A DNA stretch of 64,000 nucleotides from Pseudomonadales bacterium (GTDB lineage Bacteria > Pseudomonadota > Gammaproteobacteria > Pseudomonadales > Azotimanducaceae), in contig JAHRVQ010000050.1 of NCBI GenBank assembly GCA_019090615.1, forward strand, positions 1 through 64,000, in the 5' to 3' direction. Under the pieces are notes generated by a model that worked only from the letters and a program-made list of their open reading frames with translations, searched no databases and was not told the origin of the DNA. Shown piece by piece: positions 25,233 to 34,487 of this stretch (the stretch's first letter is position 1; each line of letters starts with the position of its first letter). The position numbers and the translations under genes are program-made.

Positions 25233-25898
25233 ATGCCTGTACCAATACCTGATATCACTGGAAATATTGTCTATAAATCTTTTCCAGCGGGGCCACTACA
25301 ATGTAATTGTTCCATTATTGGTGACCCCACCACTGGTAAGGGTATGGTGGTAGACCCGGGTGGTGATGCGGACAGAATCATGCAGACGGTTGCTGAGCTT
25401 GGTCTGACCATCGACGCGATTATTCATACCCATGCCCATCTGGACCATATACTGGCCTCCGGCGAAATTATGCGTCGTACGCAGGCAAAACTTTATCTAC
25501 ATAAAGAGGATATGTTTCTGTGGAATAGCCTGGAGCAACAATGTAGTCGATTTGGTATTCCCTATAGCCCTACACCGAGCCCTGATAAATGGTTAGAACA
25601 TGAACAACCCCTATGTTGCTGCGGTGGTGTAGCTATTCATACGCCAGGCCATACACCTGGTTCGATGTGTTTCTGGTTTGCTGATTTTCAACTGCTGGTG
25701 GCTGGTGACACTTTGTTTCAGATGGGCATAGGCAGGACTGACCTGCCGGGTGGTAGCCACAAAGCGATTGAGACCTCTATTGTTGATGGTTTGTTTACAT
25801 TAGAGGGCGATGCACGAGTTATCACCGGTCATGGTCCTGATACATCGCTTGAATTTGAACGGCGGGCGAATCCATTTGTCGGTGCGGGTCTTAACTAG
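25233..25898 (+). CDS. MBL-fold metallo-hydrolase (glyoxalase II-like)
   Basis: Metallo-beta-lactamase-fold hydrolase of the YcbL/GloB-like group, 221 residues, cytoplasmic. The metal ligands are HTHAHLDH, the GHTPGSMCF His, VAGDTLF Asp and the final GHGPDTS His. PLQCNCSIIGDPTTGKGMVVDPGGD is typical of this subgroup, which hydrolyses thioesters such as S-lactoylglutathione. Substrate not certain. Confidence 0.88.
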   Translation: MPVPIPDITGNIVYKSFPAGPLQCNCSIIGDPTTGKGMVVDPGGDADRIMQTVAELGLTIDAIIHTHAHLDHILASGEIMRRTQAKLYLHKEDMFLWNSLEQQCSRFGIPYSPTPSPDKWLEHEQPLCCCGGVAIHTPGHTPGSMCFWFADFQLLVAGDTLFQMGIGRTDLPGGSHKAIETSIVDGLFTLEGDARVITGHGPDTSLEFERRANPFVGAGLN

Positions 25899-26133
25899 TG
25901 GCGGATAATGAGAGGTTCACTGATAAGATTTAGTTTACTGCGAGGGGTAAGCCTAATCGGTGCCTGAGCTGGCAAATTTTAATTTAATTGATAACTGGGT
26001 GGACTATTAAAGTAGTCTATAATAGCTGGGCATTATTAATCAGGGTTGGCTGTTTTTCTAACGTGGTCGAATGCTCTTTAGCCTGTTCCAAGTATTTTTG
26101 GTTTTCGAAAGTAAAGATTGACTGGGGAATCTT

Positions 26134-27000
26134 ATGCCGAATATTGAGGTTCGCACTTGCGTATCGCAAATAACAATATTATGTCTGCTGTCTTTAACTG
26201 TCAGCTGCGCCAGCATGATGTCCTCAGTCACGTCCGGTTTGGCTGATGACCTGGCACAGACGATATTAAATAGTGATGATGTTGAGACCGTCAGAGAAGG
26301 GATCCCTGCTTATCTGTTGATGATCGATAGCTTTTTACGCAGCAGTCCAGAGAATTCGGACTTATTATTGGCTGCGTCTAATCTAAATGGCGCGTTCAGC
26401 GTATTCACAGAAGGGCAGCGTAGCCAGCTTTTGACGCAAAAATCATTGGCTTATGCCGATCGAGCTGCGTGTATCGATAATAGTAATTTGTGTGGTTTAC
26501 GGGATTTGTCTTTTTCGCAGTACAAGGCTCGAATTGATGCTATAGAGCTTAAACACGTTGACGTGGCACTCGCACTCGGTATTGCCTGGACAGGCTGGAT
26601 CCAGGCCCACAGTGCCGATTGGAATGCGATAGCGCAGCTGGCAAAAGTAAAGTACCTGTTGAGCAAAGTGATTGAGTTGGATGAAACTATAGATCAGGGT
26701 GGGGCACACTTATATATGGGTGGCCTTGAGACTATCCTGCCAGCATCAATGGGTGGCAGGCCTGAAAAAGGTAAGGTCCATTTTGAACGTGCCATCAAGC
26801 TGGCGGATGGGAAATTTTTGATGACTAAAGTTATATATGCAGAACAGTATGCAAAATTAACATTTGATAAAACTTTATATGACCGACTACTTAATGAAGT
26901 GCTAGCCGCTGACCCTCGGGTCGATGGCATGACTTTAACGAATACCCTGGCGCAACAGCAGGCAAAAGCGCTACTTGCCGAGTCAGATGACTATTTTTAA
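26134..27000 (+). CDS. TRAP transporter T-component lipoprotein (TatT-like)
   Basis: TatT family (PF16811), known from the Treponema pallidum TRAP system, where a TPR-built lipoprotein trimer docks to the substrate-binding protein. 288 residues with a signal peptide ending in an LTVSC lipobox. The helical-repeat body includes YADRAACIDNSNLCGLRDL and HLYMGGLETILPASMGGRPEKGKVHFERAI. A Shine-Dalgarno-like GGGGAA precedes the ATG. It is first of four genes (T-P-Q-M), with 145 nt before the binding-protein gene. Periplasmic face of a membrane; thought to help deliver hydrophobic ligands. Confidence 0.9.
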   Translation: MPNIEVRTCVSQITILCLLSLTVSCASMMSSVTSGLADDLAQTILNSDDVETVREGIPAYLLMIDSFLRSSPENSDLLLAASNLNGAFSVFTEGQRSQLLTQKSLAYADRAACIDNSNLCGLRDLSFSQYKARIDAIELKHVDVALALGIAWTGWIQAHSADWNAIAQLAKVKYLLSKVIELDETIDQGGAHLYMGGLETILPASMGGRPEKGKVHFERAIKLADGKFLMTKVIYAEQYAKLTFDKTLYDRLLNEVLAADPRVDGMTLTNTLAQQQAKALLAESDDYF

Positions 27001-27145
27001 CCAGTAATTAAGCAGGACTTGTATCAGACACCTTTATCACTCGCTTTTATCACTTATTTTAATAGTCAGCTTTTTATCAAAAAATGGTTTGAAAATATTG
27101 TTTGCCAACCATTTATATTGTGCTCAACCTGTTTAAGGAAAAAGA

Positions 27146-28192
27146 ATGTTTAGACCTAAAGACTCATTGCTCCTTGTGTTATGTGTCCTGATAGCGCTAT
27201 TAGCACCATCAGATGCAATGGCCAAAAGGTATAAAATTGCCACGATTTCACCCGATGGTCTCGGTTGGATGAATAAATTGCGGGCCGGCGTTGATGAGAT
27301 TAAAGAGCAAACCGACGGCCGAGTGGTATTCAAAATTTATCCTGGCGGGGTCCAGGGAGATGACTACACCGTGCTTAGAAAAATGCGTATCGGGCAATTA
27401 CAGGGTGGGGCAGTTACTGCAAGTTCTTTAACGCGCTTTTATCCTGATCTTCAGCTTTATAATCTGCCGTTGGAGTTTCGCAATCGTGAAGAAGTTGATT
27501 ACGTTCGTGAACGCATGGATCAACGCATTATATCCGGGTTACATGACGGTGGACTGGTGAGCTTTAGATTGACTGAAACTGGATTTGCCTACCTGCTAAC
27601 AAAAAAGCCGATTACCAATGTTGAAGAAATGCAGGGGGTAAAAATCTGGGTACCGGAGGGTGATCCCATTGCAGCAAAATTAATTCAGTCATTTGGCATT
27701 AGCCCTATTCCATTACCCATCACAGATGTGTTGGCAGGTTTGCAAACCGGATTGATAGATGCCGTTGCTGTGCCACCGATTGTTGCTTTAGCGTTGCAAT
27801 GGCACAACCAGGTAGCTTATGTGACAAACCTGCCGTTGATGTATATTTATTCCATGATGGCAATCGATAAGAAAGCTTTTCAGACTATGGCAAAAGGGGA
27901 TCAGGCAATCGTACTTGAGGTCATGAACGGGGTTTTCGAAGCGGTTGATAAAGACAACAGGGTGGATAACGTAAAAGCCTATGATGCTTTACTTGCGCAG
28001 GGTATTAAAGAAGTTCAACCCGACTTAAGTAAACTCGATTCCTGGCGGGCCCAGGCACAAACGTCAATTGATGACCTGATAGCGGATGGTAAATTAAGTC
28101 AGCAGGGGCTGGATCTCTTAAGGCAAAATTTGAAGGCGGTACGTGATCAACACTCTGATTCTGATTCTGATTCTGATTCTGATAGTGAATAA
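27146..28192 (+). CDS. TRAP transporter substrate-binding protein (DctP family)
   Basis: Periplasmic solute receptor of a TRAP transporter, 348 residues, with a signal peptide ending about ALLAPSDAMA. Family landmarks are YKIATISPDGLGWMNKLRAGVDEIKEQTDGRV, YPGGVQGDD, LRKMRIGQLQGGAVT and GVKIWVPEGDPIAAKLIQSFG. The tail ends in a Ser-Asp repeat encoded by five 6-nt units right before the stop. It sits nine bases upstream of the DctQ gene. Substrate unknown; pairing with a TatT component suggests a hydrophobic or lipid-like ligand (inference). Confidence 0.92.
   Translation: MFRPKDSLLLVLCVLIALLAPSDAMAKRYKIATISPDGLGWMNKLRAGVDEIKEQTDGRVVFKIYPGGVQGDDYTVLRKMRIGQLQGGAVTASSLTRFYPDLQLYNLPLEFRNREEVDYVRERMDQRIISGLHDGGLVSFRLTETGFAYLLTKKPITNVEEMQGVKIWVPEGDPIAAKLIQSFGISPIPLPITDVLAGLQTGLIDAVAVPPIVALALQWHNQVAYVTNLPLMYIYSMMAIDKKAFQTMAKGDQAIVLEVMNGVFEAVDKDNRVDNVKAYDALLAQGIKEVQPDLSKLDSWRAQAQTSIDDLIADGKLSQQGLDLLRQNLKAVRDQHSDSDSDSDSDSE
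28154..28183 (+). repeat. 6-nt tandem repeat, five copies, C-terminal tail
   Basis: Five exact TCTGAT units in frame, giving (Ser-Asp)x5 at the extreme C-terminus of the TRAP receptor. Confidence 0.96.
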
Positions 28193-28201
28193 CTAATACT
28201 T

Positions 28202-28747
28202 ATGATCGCTAAGTTAAATACTACGCTTAAGTGGGTTCACAGGCTTGAAGATGGTTTGCTTATCTCAGCTTTGGCATCGATGTTGTTTACTGCGCTGATG
28301 CAAATAGTATTGCGGAACTTCTTTGACTCTGGGATATTCTGGGCTGAATCTTTCCTCCGTATACTGGTTTTGTGGGTTGCCATGTTGGGCGCAATGGTGG
28401 CTACACGAGAAGCCAATCATATTAGTATCGATGCCCTGTCGAGATATCTGAAGCCGAAGTTAAAACGTTATACCGTATTTATTAGCCAGTTATTTTCCGC
28501 GTTAATTTGCGCCACGGTAGCCTATCACTCATTTAAATTTTTAAAATTTGAATATGAGGACCAAACGATCGCTTTTGGCGTAGTTCCTACCTGGGTCTGC
28601 CAGGCGGTTATTCCGGTCGGTTTTGTTGTCATCGCCTGTCGCTTTCTGTTGCAAAGCTTTACCGGTTTAACGACCAATTTAAGCGCAGATTCAACTACAG
28701 ATATAACTACAGGTTCAACTACAGATATAACTGGGCGGGATAGTTGA
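28202..28747 (+). CDS. TRAP transporter small membrane subunit (DctQ family)
   Basis: 181-residue four-helix membrane protein of the DctQ type, with LEDGLLISALASMLFTALMQIVLRN, WAESFLRILVLWVAMLGA and THREANHIS-like (TREANHISIDAL). It partners DctM in the inner membrane. The C-terminal 20 residues are Thr/Asp-rich and come from a 24-nt tandem duplication. The stop overlaps the start of dctM (TGATG). Confidence 0.92.
   Translation: MIAKLNTTLKWVHRLEDGLLISALASMLFTALMQIVLRNFFDSGIFWAESFLRILVLWVAMLGAMVATREANHISIDALSRYLKPKLKRYTVFISQLFSALICATVAYHSFKFLKFEYEDQTIAFGVVPTWVCQAVIPVGFVVIACRFLLQSFTGLTTNLSADSTTDITTGSTTDITGRDS
28688..28735 (+). repeat. 24-nt tandem duplication in DctQ tail
   Basis: Two in-frame 24-nt units, each containing TTCAACTACAGATATAACT, encoding STTDITTG then STTDITG at the C-terminus just before the stop. 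Confidence 0.93.
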
Positions 28748-30030
28748 TGGGCGTTATTGGTTCTTTTTTGCTGGGCTTGCTAGCCGTGTTGGGTACGCCT
28801 TTGTTCGTGGTGATCCTGGCTGCTGCGATGCTTGGTTTCTATTATGCGGAAATCCCTCTTAGCGTTATTCTTATTGAAATCTATCGGCTAGTAGATACAC
28901 CGTTATTGCTGGCGCTGCCGTTGTTTACCTTTTCGGGCTATATACTTGCGGAAAGCAATTTGTCTAGTCGACTAGTGCGTTTGACGCAGGTATTTCTTGG
29001 CTGGTTGCCTGGCGGGCTTGCGGTGGTAGCTTTTGTTACCTGTGCTTTTTTTACTGCATTCACTGGGGCATCAGGAGTGACCATTGTCGCCATTGGTGCT
29101 TTATTGTATCCAGCGCTGGTTGAAGCGGGTTATAAAGATAAATTTAGTCTGGGACTGGTAACCACATCAGGCAGCCTGGGTTTGTTGTTGGCGCCATCGC
29201 TGCCGTTGATTTTATATGGGGTCATAGTCCAGCAAATGGATTTGCCAAAACCCTTTACTATTCAGGAATTATTCATCGCTGGGTTGTTGCCGGCACTACT
29301 GATGATCGTACTACTTACTGGTTATAGTATCTGGAGCAATCGTAATCAGGTAATAGAACGAGGTACGTATACCTGGCAAGACGCAGTTGATGCTATTAAG
29401 GCTGCTAAATGGGAAATCCCCTTGCCGCTGATTATTTTGGGCGGCATTTACTCCGGTTTCTTTGCTGTTTCAGAGGCGGCTGCGGTGACGGCTTTTTATG
29501 TGTTATTGGTAGAAGTTGTTATCCACAAAGAAGTTAAATATGCGATGTTACCATTAGTAATTCGAGAGTCCATGGTGATGGTGGGGAGTATTTTACTCAT
29601 TCTGGGCGTCTCCCTGGCATTTACGAACTTCCTTATTGATGCCGAGGTACCGCAACAGCTATTTGACTGGATTCGTATCTATGTTGATGACAAGATTACT
29701 TTTCTTATTATTTTGAACCTGGTGCTGTTGGTACTAGGGGCAGTGCTTGATATTTTTTCCGCCCTGGTGATCATGATCCCACTTATCGTACCTGTGGCAA
29801 TTGGCTTTGGGATTGACCCAGTGCATCTGGGCATTATATTTCTGGCTAATATGCAGATCGGTTATTTTACCCCACCTATCGGCATGAACCTGTTCATTGC
29901 CAGTTATCGTTTTAAGCGTTCTATTACCGAACTATATCAAGCGACGATTCCCTTTATGTTGGTATTGTTGGTCGCGCTGGTAATTATCACCTATGTACCT
30001 GAAGTGAGTTTAATTTTGTTGGATCGATAA
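28747..30030 (+). CDS. TRAP transporter large membrane subunit (DctM family)
   Basis: Large permease of the TRAP transporter, 427 residues, about 12 hydrophobic segments. Family phrases are LALPLFTFSGYILAES, FFTAFTGASGVTIVAIGALLYPAL, TSGSLGLLLAPSLPLILYG and FLANMQIGYFTPPIGMNLFIASYRF. ATG at 28747 overlaps the DctQ stop, giving coupled translation. It imports the solute with sodium (family knowledge). Confidence 0.94.
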   Translation: MGVIGSFLLGLLAVLGTPLFVVILAAAMLGFYYAEIPLSVILIEIYRLVDTPLLLALPLFTFSGYILAESNLSSRLVRLTQVFLGWLPGGLAVVAFVTCAFFTAFTGASGVTIVAIGALLYPALVEAGYKDKFSLGLVTTSGSLGLLLAPSLPLILYGVIVQQMDLPKPFTIQELFIAGLLPALLMIVLLTGYSIWSNRNQVIERGTYTWQDAVDAIKAAKWEIPLPLIILGGIYSGFFAVSEAAAVTAFYVLLVEVVIHKEVKYAMLPLVIRESMVMVGSILLILGVSLAFTNFLIDAEVPQQLFDWIRIYVDDKITFLIILNLVLLVLGAVLDIFSALVIMIPLIVPVAIGFGIDPVHLGIIFLANMQIGYFTPPIGMNLFIASYRFKRSITELYQATIPFMLVLLVALVIITYVPEVSLILLDR

Positions 30031-30041
30031 GTTCCGCAATA

Positions 30042-30067
30042 GGTCTGCCATAAGGGCCTGTCATAAG
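30042..30067 (+). repeat. 13-nt imperfect tandem duplication after dctM
   Basis: GGTCTGCCATAAG followed by GGCCTGTCATAAG (11 of 13 match), just after the stop of the TRAP permease gene. Confidence 0.75.
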
Positions 30068-30083
30068 GATCAGGCAAGCGGGC

Positions 30084-31778
30084 ATGAGTGATTATTTCTT
30101 CTATGCTAATAGGATGGGTAAGAAAAATACAACGGCAATGAATGCCGCTATCGAACGCCAGAACCGTTTGCTTGAACGCTATAGAAAAGTCCGTGTGTTA
30201 ATCATAGAGGATGGTCCAGAAGCGCGCGGTATGTTACGTGGAATAATGCGCGATGCTGGGGTGCTACAAATCGATATGGCCATTTCAGGCCAGGAAGCCA
30301 TAGATTGTTTACGTGTTCGTCATTACGATATCGTTTTATGTGACTATAACCTCGGCAAGGGTAAAGATGGTCAGCAAGTATTAGAAGAATCGCGATTTAG
30401 TCAGTTTCTGGATTATTCATCGGTTTTTATCATGATCACTGCTGAGACTACGGTTGAAATGGTGATGGGGGCGCTTGAATATCAACCTGACAGTTATCTA
30501 TCCAAACCTTATACAAAAAATGACCTAATGAGTCGTTTGAATCGAGCATTACAGAACAAGCTGGACTACAGCGAAATCGAACGCCTGTTTGATAATAAAG
30601 ATTATCAGGCTGCCATAACCTGCAGTGACCATAAAATTGCCAACGAACCAGTGTTGCCAATGCGGGCTTATCGAATAAAGGGTGAGTGCCTGTTCCAGTT
30701 GAAACAGTATCCTCAGGCAAAAGCGCTGTTTGAAGAGATTATCAGCCTGAGAGAAATGCCCTGGGCTAAAATTGGTTTGGGTAAAACACTATATTATTTG
30801 CGCGAGTTTGATGCTGCGGCTGATATTTTTCGATGTTTGATTAATGAGCAGCCCAATGTAGTTGAAAGCTATGACTGGTTGGCGCGCATACTTATAGCGC
30901 TGCGCCAGGCAAGGCAGTCCCAGGATGTGCTCGAAAGCGCCATTTTAAGATCGCCCAAGGCTGTTTTGAGACAAATGGAGCTGGCCAAAGTGGCCCTTGG
31001 TAATCACAGCTATCTTGTTGCTGAAAAAGCCTACCGAAAGGCAATTGGGCTTGCCCGTGAATCCTGTTATCACAATCCAGATAATTATCTTCAATATGTT
31101 CGTACCCTATTGGTAAAGATAGACCATTCGGGTTCATCGGTTTGCCTGAACGCGTTTCAGGAGGCAAAGGTCTATTTGGCGCGTCTGCGGAAGGAATTTG
31201 ACAATGATATAAGAACAAATTTTCGATCATATTTGTTGGAAGCGCTGGTTTATTACACGCATGGCCAGCAACATGATTGTGATAAGGCATTAGAATTGGG
31301 GAACAGCTTATTTACTCGGCTAGATCAGCAGATACAACATAAGTTAGCAGAGGAATATATTGGTAATTTAACCTTGATAGGCCGAATAGATACCTGTCAG
31401 GAATATATTCACGATCTACAAAAGAATGCCGACAGCCCTGAATTGGCGAATCGTTTGTTACAACGAGTGCAAGATGGCAAGCGTCGTCTGCATAGCGAGA
31501 ACCTGAGTAACGAAGCAATGACCCTGTATCGACACGGTCAAATTATTGATGCTTATGAGAAATTTTCTGCGGCAGCGTCCACCAGGGGTGCAAGCGCCAA
31601 TGTGCTGTTGAATGCAGTGGGCATATGCATCGAGTTAGCTGAGCGCGAAGATCTTAATAAGCTTGAATGGCGTCAGGAGTGTAGTGTTTATTTAAATCGC
31701 CTGAACGTGCTTGATCGATGCGATCACCGCTATGAGACTTTTTTATCCTACAAACAAAGGTACGAGGAGTTAGGATAG
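30084..31778 (+). CDS. Response regulator with TPR repeats
   Basis: 564 residues. The receiver domain (about 36-155) has VLIIEDG, IVLCDYNLGKGKDG with the phosphoacceptor Asp, IMITAETT and YLSKPY. About 400 residues of tetratricopeptide-type helical repeats follow (for example MRAYRIKGECLFQLKQYPQAKALFEEI and PWAKIGLGKTLYYLREFDAAADIF). No DNA-binding or enzymatic output domain is seen, so it probably acts by protein-protein contact. No kinase is adjacent. It follows the TRAP operon by 53 nt, so co-transcription is possible. Confidence 0.88.
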   Translation: MSDYFFYANRMGKKNTTAMNAAIERQNRLLERYRKVRVLIIEDGPEARGMLRGIMRDAGVLQIDMAISGQEAIDCLRVRHYDIVLCDYNLGKGKDGQQVLEESRFSQFLDYSSVFIMITAETTVEMVMGALEYQPDSYLSKPYTKNDLMSRLNRALQNKLDYSEIERLFDNKDYQAAITCSDHKIANEPVLPMRAYRIKGECLFQLKQYPQAKALFEEIISLREMPWAKIGLGKTLYYLREFDAAADIFRCLINEQPNVVESYDWLARILIALRQARQSQDVLESAILRSPKAVLRQMELAKVALGNHSYLVAEKAYRKAIGLARESCYHNPDNYLQYVRTLLVKIDHSGSSVCLNAFQEAKVYLARLRKEFDNDIRTNFRSYLLEALVYYTHGQQHDCDKALELGNSLFTRLDQQIQHKLAEEYIGNLTLIGRIDTCQEYIHDLQKNADSPELANRLLQRVQDGKRRLHSENLSNEAMTLYRHGQIIDAYEKFSAAASTRGASANVLLNAVGICIELAEREDLNKLEWRQECSVYLNRLNVLDRCDHRYETFLSYKQRYEELG

Positions 31779-31978
31779 ACCCAAATTATAAAGCCCCATC
31801 TATTAAATCATAGCTATTAAGCCCTCCTGGTGAAAAAAATCAATTGTAAAGGCCTTGTTGTATGTCTATGCAGAGTCTGATTTTCCTTCCAGGTCTAGCC
31901 TGGGTATACAGGGTGCTGAAAAGTAAAGCGCCGAACTGGGAAGGCCGATGGTGATGCCTGGATTAAGTAAAACAATTG

Positions 31979-32401
31979 TTAATCAAGTTCGAACCTGAAT
32001 AAATATGGTGAGGAGCGTGATCCTATTTGAATGATCTGGTCTGGACTTAGGTCAATATTCCCACCCTTGTCATGGCCGCCAATTAATTGTTCATGAACAA
32101 TAGTGCCGCAGGCACTTTCACGGTCTATGACCGAAAAGCGCTGTTCGCCGAGGTGATTAAGCGCCAGATGTTCTCTGGAGATATAAAGCGGATCACAATT
32201 GTCGATCAGGTAACAGTGATTGACGGGAGGCCCGTCGTATTTGCGTCGTTCGGCAATCCATTCATGCCCATTACGGTGTTGCGCACGTTGTTCGCGACCG
32301 ATTAAAAAAGGGAAACGGCTGATTTCAAGGCAGGGCGCATCTTTAATTGCTTGCCGCGCTTCTTTTGTTAACGGCATAAGTCGCGCGTTAAAATGGGCCA
32401 A
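31979..32401 (-). CDS. FHA-domain protein
   Basis: 140-residue protein that is almost entirely one forkhead-associated domain: FPFLIGRE, ISREHLAL, RFSVIDRESACGTIVHEQLIGG and DQIIQIGSRSSPYLFRFEL. The phosphothreonine-contacting Arg, Ser and the S-x-x-G-T-type loop are there. The start is TTG at 32401, supported by AGGAAT just upstream on the minus strand; an ATG eight codons later is the alternative. FHA domains read Ser/Thr phosphorylation, but no Ser/Thr kinase gene is nearby. Confidence 0.82.
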   Translation of the reverse strand: MAHFNARLMPLTKEARQAIKDAPCLEISRFPFLIGREQRAQHRNGHEWIAERRKYDGPPVNHCYLIDNCDPLYISREHLALNHLGEQRFSVIDRESACGTIVHEQLIGGHDKGGNIDLSPDQIIQIGSRSSPYLFRFELD

Positions 32402-32581
32402 ACTTAATTCCTGATTTAGACGAGTATTATGTCTTAAAGCTTAGCTTAATATTTACCAGGCCATTCAGTTAACTGGAACCAGCCATTATAGTCAGTACTA
32501 CAGTTGGGCCATTTCGGCCGCTATCGTGCAAGTTATCAGCGGCGATACCTGGGTCGAGAACGGGCTCCGTGGTTAAGTAAA

Positions 32582-34486
32582 TCAGGCCGATACCCAGAGT
32601 TTTTCCTGTTGGGTAGTCTGGCTGGCGTTTTGTTGTTGGTAAAGTTGCTGATATCTACCGCCCATCTTGAGCAGTTGGGTGTGGTTACCTCGTTGAACAA
32701 TTTTGCCCTTTTCGACCACCAGGATGGTGTTGGCGTTGCGAACAGTAGAGAGGCGGTGTGCGATGACAAGACTGATTCTATTTTGAAATAGTTCAGCCAG
32801 TCCATGTTGAATGGTTTCTTCGGTCATTAAATCAATAGAAGAAGTTGCTTCGTCGAGAATTAATATCTGCGGGTTAGCAAGGATGGCCCTGGCGATACTA
32901 ATGAGTTGTTTTTCACCGGCCGACAATTTAGCGCCACCTTCTCCAACTTCTGTGGAATAACCGTATTCCATTTGCTGAATAAATATGTCGGCTCCAGCGC
33001 GTCTGGCAGCCATTTTAATTTCAGTCGTGTTAGCGGAAAGGTTGCCGTAGCGAATATTGTCTAATATAGAACCGCGAAAGATATGCGATGTCTGCAGGAC
33101 CATGCCCAAATTTGATTGCAGCCAGCTAAGACTGCGATTTCGGTAGTCGATGTTGTCTAATAAGATATTACCTGCAGAAGGTTCATAGAACCGACACAGA
33201 AGGTTAATTAAAGAGGTTTTGCCGCCACCGCTAGTGCCAACAATAGCAATGGTATCGCCGCGTTGAATGGTTAAATTAATGTTATCCAGGACCCTGGGGC
33301 CGTTAGGATAAGAGAAGCAGACTTGACGAAATTCAATCCTGGAAATGGTCAGCGGTAAGCCGTCTAATGCTGCTGTGGATGCGCTTGCGGCAAACGCTGG
33401 ACATTCCAGGTGGCGCTCATGGGTACGTATATTGGTTGTTACTAAAGTTGAATCGCTGATGGCGGGTTTTGCGTCGATGAGTCCAAGAATACGTTCTGCG
33501 GAAGCCTGTGCCATTTGCATTTCTGCAAACCAGCGGGCAAGCTCTTCAATCGGTTCGAAGAAATGCCGACTATAGGTAAGAAATGCAATAAGCGTACCTG
33601 CAGTAATCGTACCCCATATCACTTCCATGCCGCCAAAGACTAGCGCTAAACCCGCAGCAATTGCGCCCAGAATGAGTACCAATGGCAGGTATAATGCGGC
33701 CTGTACCCTGTTTAAAACAGAAGCATGGTACATGGCGCCCGTCAAATGGCTAAATTGGCTGAGATTATTTTGTTCCTGGACGAATGCTTTGGTGGTCTTG
33801 ACGCCCATAATACTTTCGTTGAAATAACCAGTGATTTTGGAGTTTGTTTTACGCACCTTACGCGCGCTTTTGATGATATGACGCTGAAAAAAAATACTCA
33901 GGACAGCCAAAAATGGCAAGACTGCAAGGATGATTAATGCCAGCTTAGTATTCATATATATCATGGCAGCGGTTATGCCCAATATCATGGTGGAGCACCA
34001 GATGATATCGAGTAATCCCCATGCCAATATATTTGACAGGCGTTCACAATCTGATGTCATACGAGCCATTAACCAGCCTACTGGTCTGAAGTCATAGTAG
34101 GAGAAGGATAGTTGCTGCAAATTCTTAAATCCGTCCTGACGGATGTCGTAGCTAACCTGTGTTCTAATCCTGCCACCGAACCAGATAAAGCCTGCCACTG
34201 AGGTGGCTAAAACAACCACAAAGATTAAATACAAACTGCCGTAATGCATGATGTCTATTGCTGCCCCCTGCTCTGAAATCTTGTCGATGACCTGGCGAGT
34301 AATCAGCGGAAAGGCAATCTCGGAAATAGCGGTGACGATTGCGCAGATGCTAAGCATTATTACATCAGCTGGATAATTTAATGCGTAGCCGAGTAGTTTG
34401 CGCCACAAATGTAAATCTACTCCCTGATCGAAGGTATCTTCGTCCAGGTTTTGCGTCGGTGTCTCAGTATCGAAAAACTCACTCAT
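32582..34486 (-). CDS. ABC exporter half-transporter, catalytic-site partner B
   Basis: 634-residue type IV ABC exporter subunit: a six-helix membrane domain (about 35-330) then a nucleotide-binding domain. Walker A is GTSGGGKTS, Walker B ILILDEATSSID with the catalytic Glu, and there is an H-loop in IAHRLST. The signature reads LSAGEKQ instead of LSGGQ, and a roughly 30-residue insertion separates the two domains. Its stop is 1904 nt downstream of an ATG that follows the stop of its partner gene within two bases. Together they should form a heterodimeric drug or lipid exporter of the BmrCD/TM287-288 type. Confidence 0.92.
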   Translation of the reverse strand: MSEFFDTETPTQNLDEDTFDQGVDLHLWRKLLGYALNYPADVIMLSICAIVTAISEIAFPLITRQVIDKISEQGAAIDIMHYGSLYLIFVVVLATSVAGFIWFGGRIRTQVSYDIRQDGFKNLQQLSFSYYDFRPVGWLMARMTSDCERLSNILAWGLLDIIWCSTMILGITAAMIYMNTKLALIILAVLPFLAVLSIFFQRHIIKSARKVRKTNSKITGYFNESIMGVKTTKAFVQEQNNLSQFSHLTGAMYHASVLNRVQAALYLPLVLILGAIAAGLALVFGGMEVIWGTITAGTLIAFLTYSRHFFEPIEELARWFAEMQMAQASAERILGLIDAKPAISDSTLVTTNIRTHERHLECPAFAASASTAALDGLPLTISRIEFRQVCFSYPNGPRVLDNINLTIQRGDTIAIVGTSGGGKTSLINLLCRFYEPSAGNILLDNIDYRNRSLSWLQSNLGMVLQTSHIFRGSILDNIRYGNLSANTTEIKMAARRAGADIFIQQMEYGYSTEVGEGGAKLSAGEKQLISIARAILANPQILILDEATSSIDLMTEETIQHGLAELFQNRISLVIAHRLSTVRNANTILVVEKGKIVQRGNHTQLLKMGGRYQQLYQQQNASQTTQQEKLWVSA

Positions 34487-34487
34487 G

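Noticed and set aside
27082-27114. AAATGGTT / AACCATTT inverted repeat upstream of the TRAP receptor gene as an operator
   Set aside because: Eight-bp AT-rich arms separated by 17 nt are too weak to call without a known regulator.
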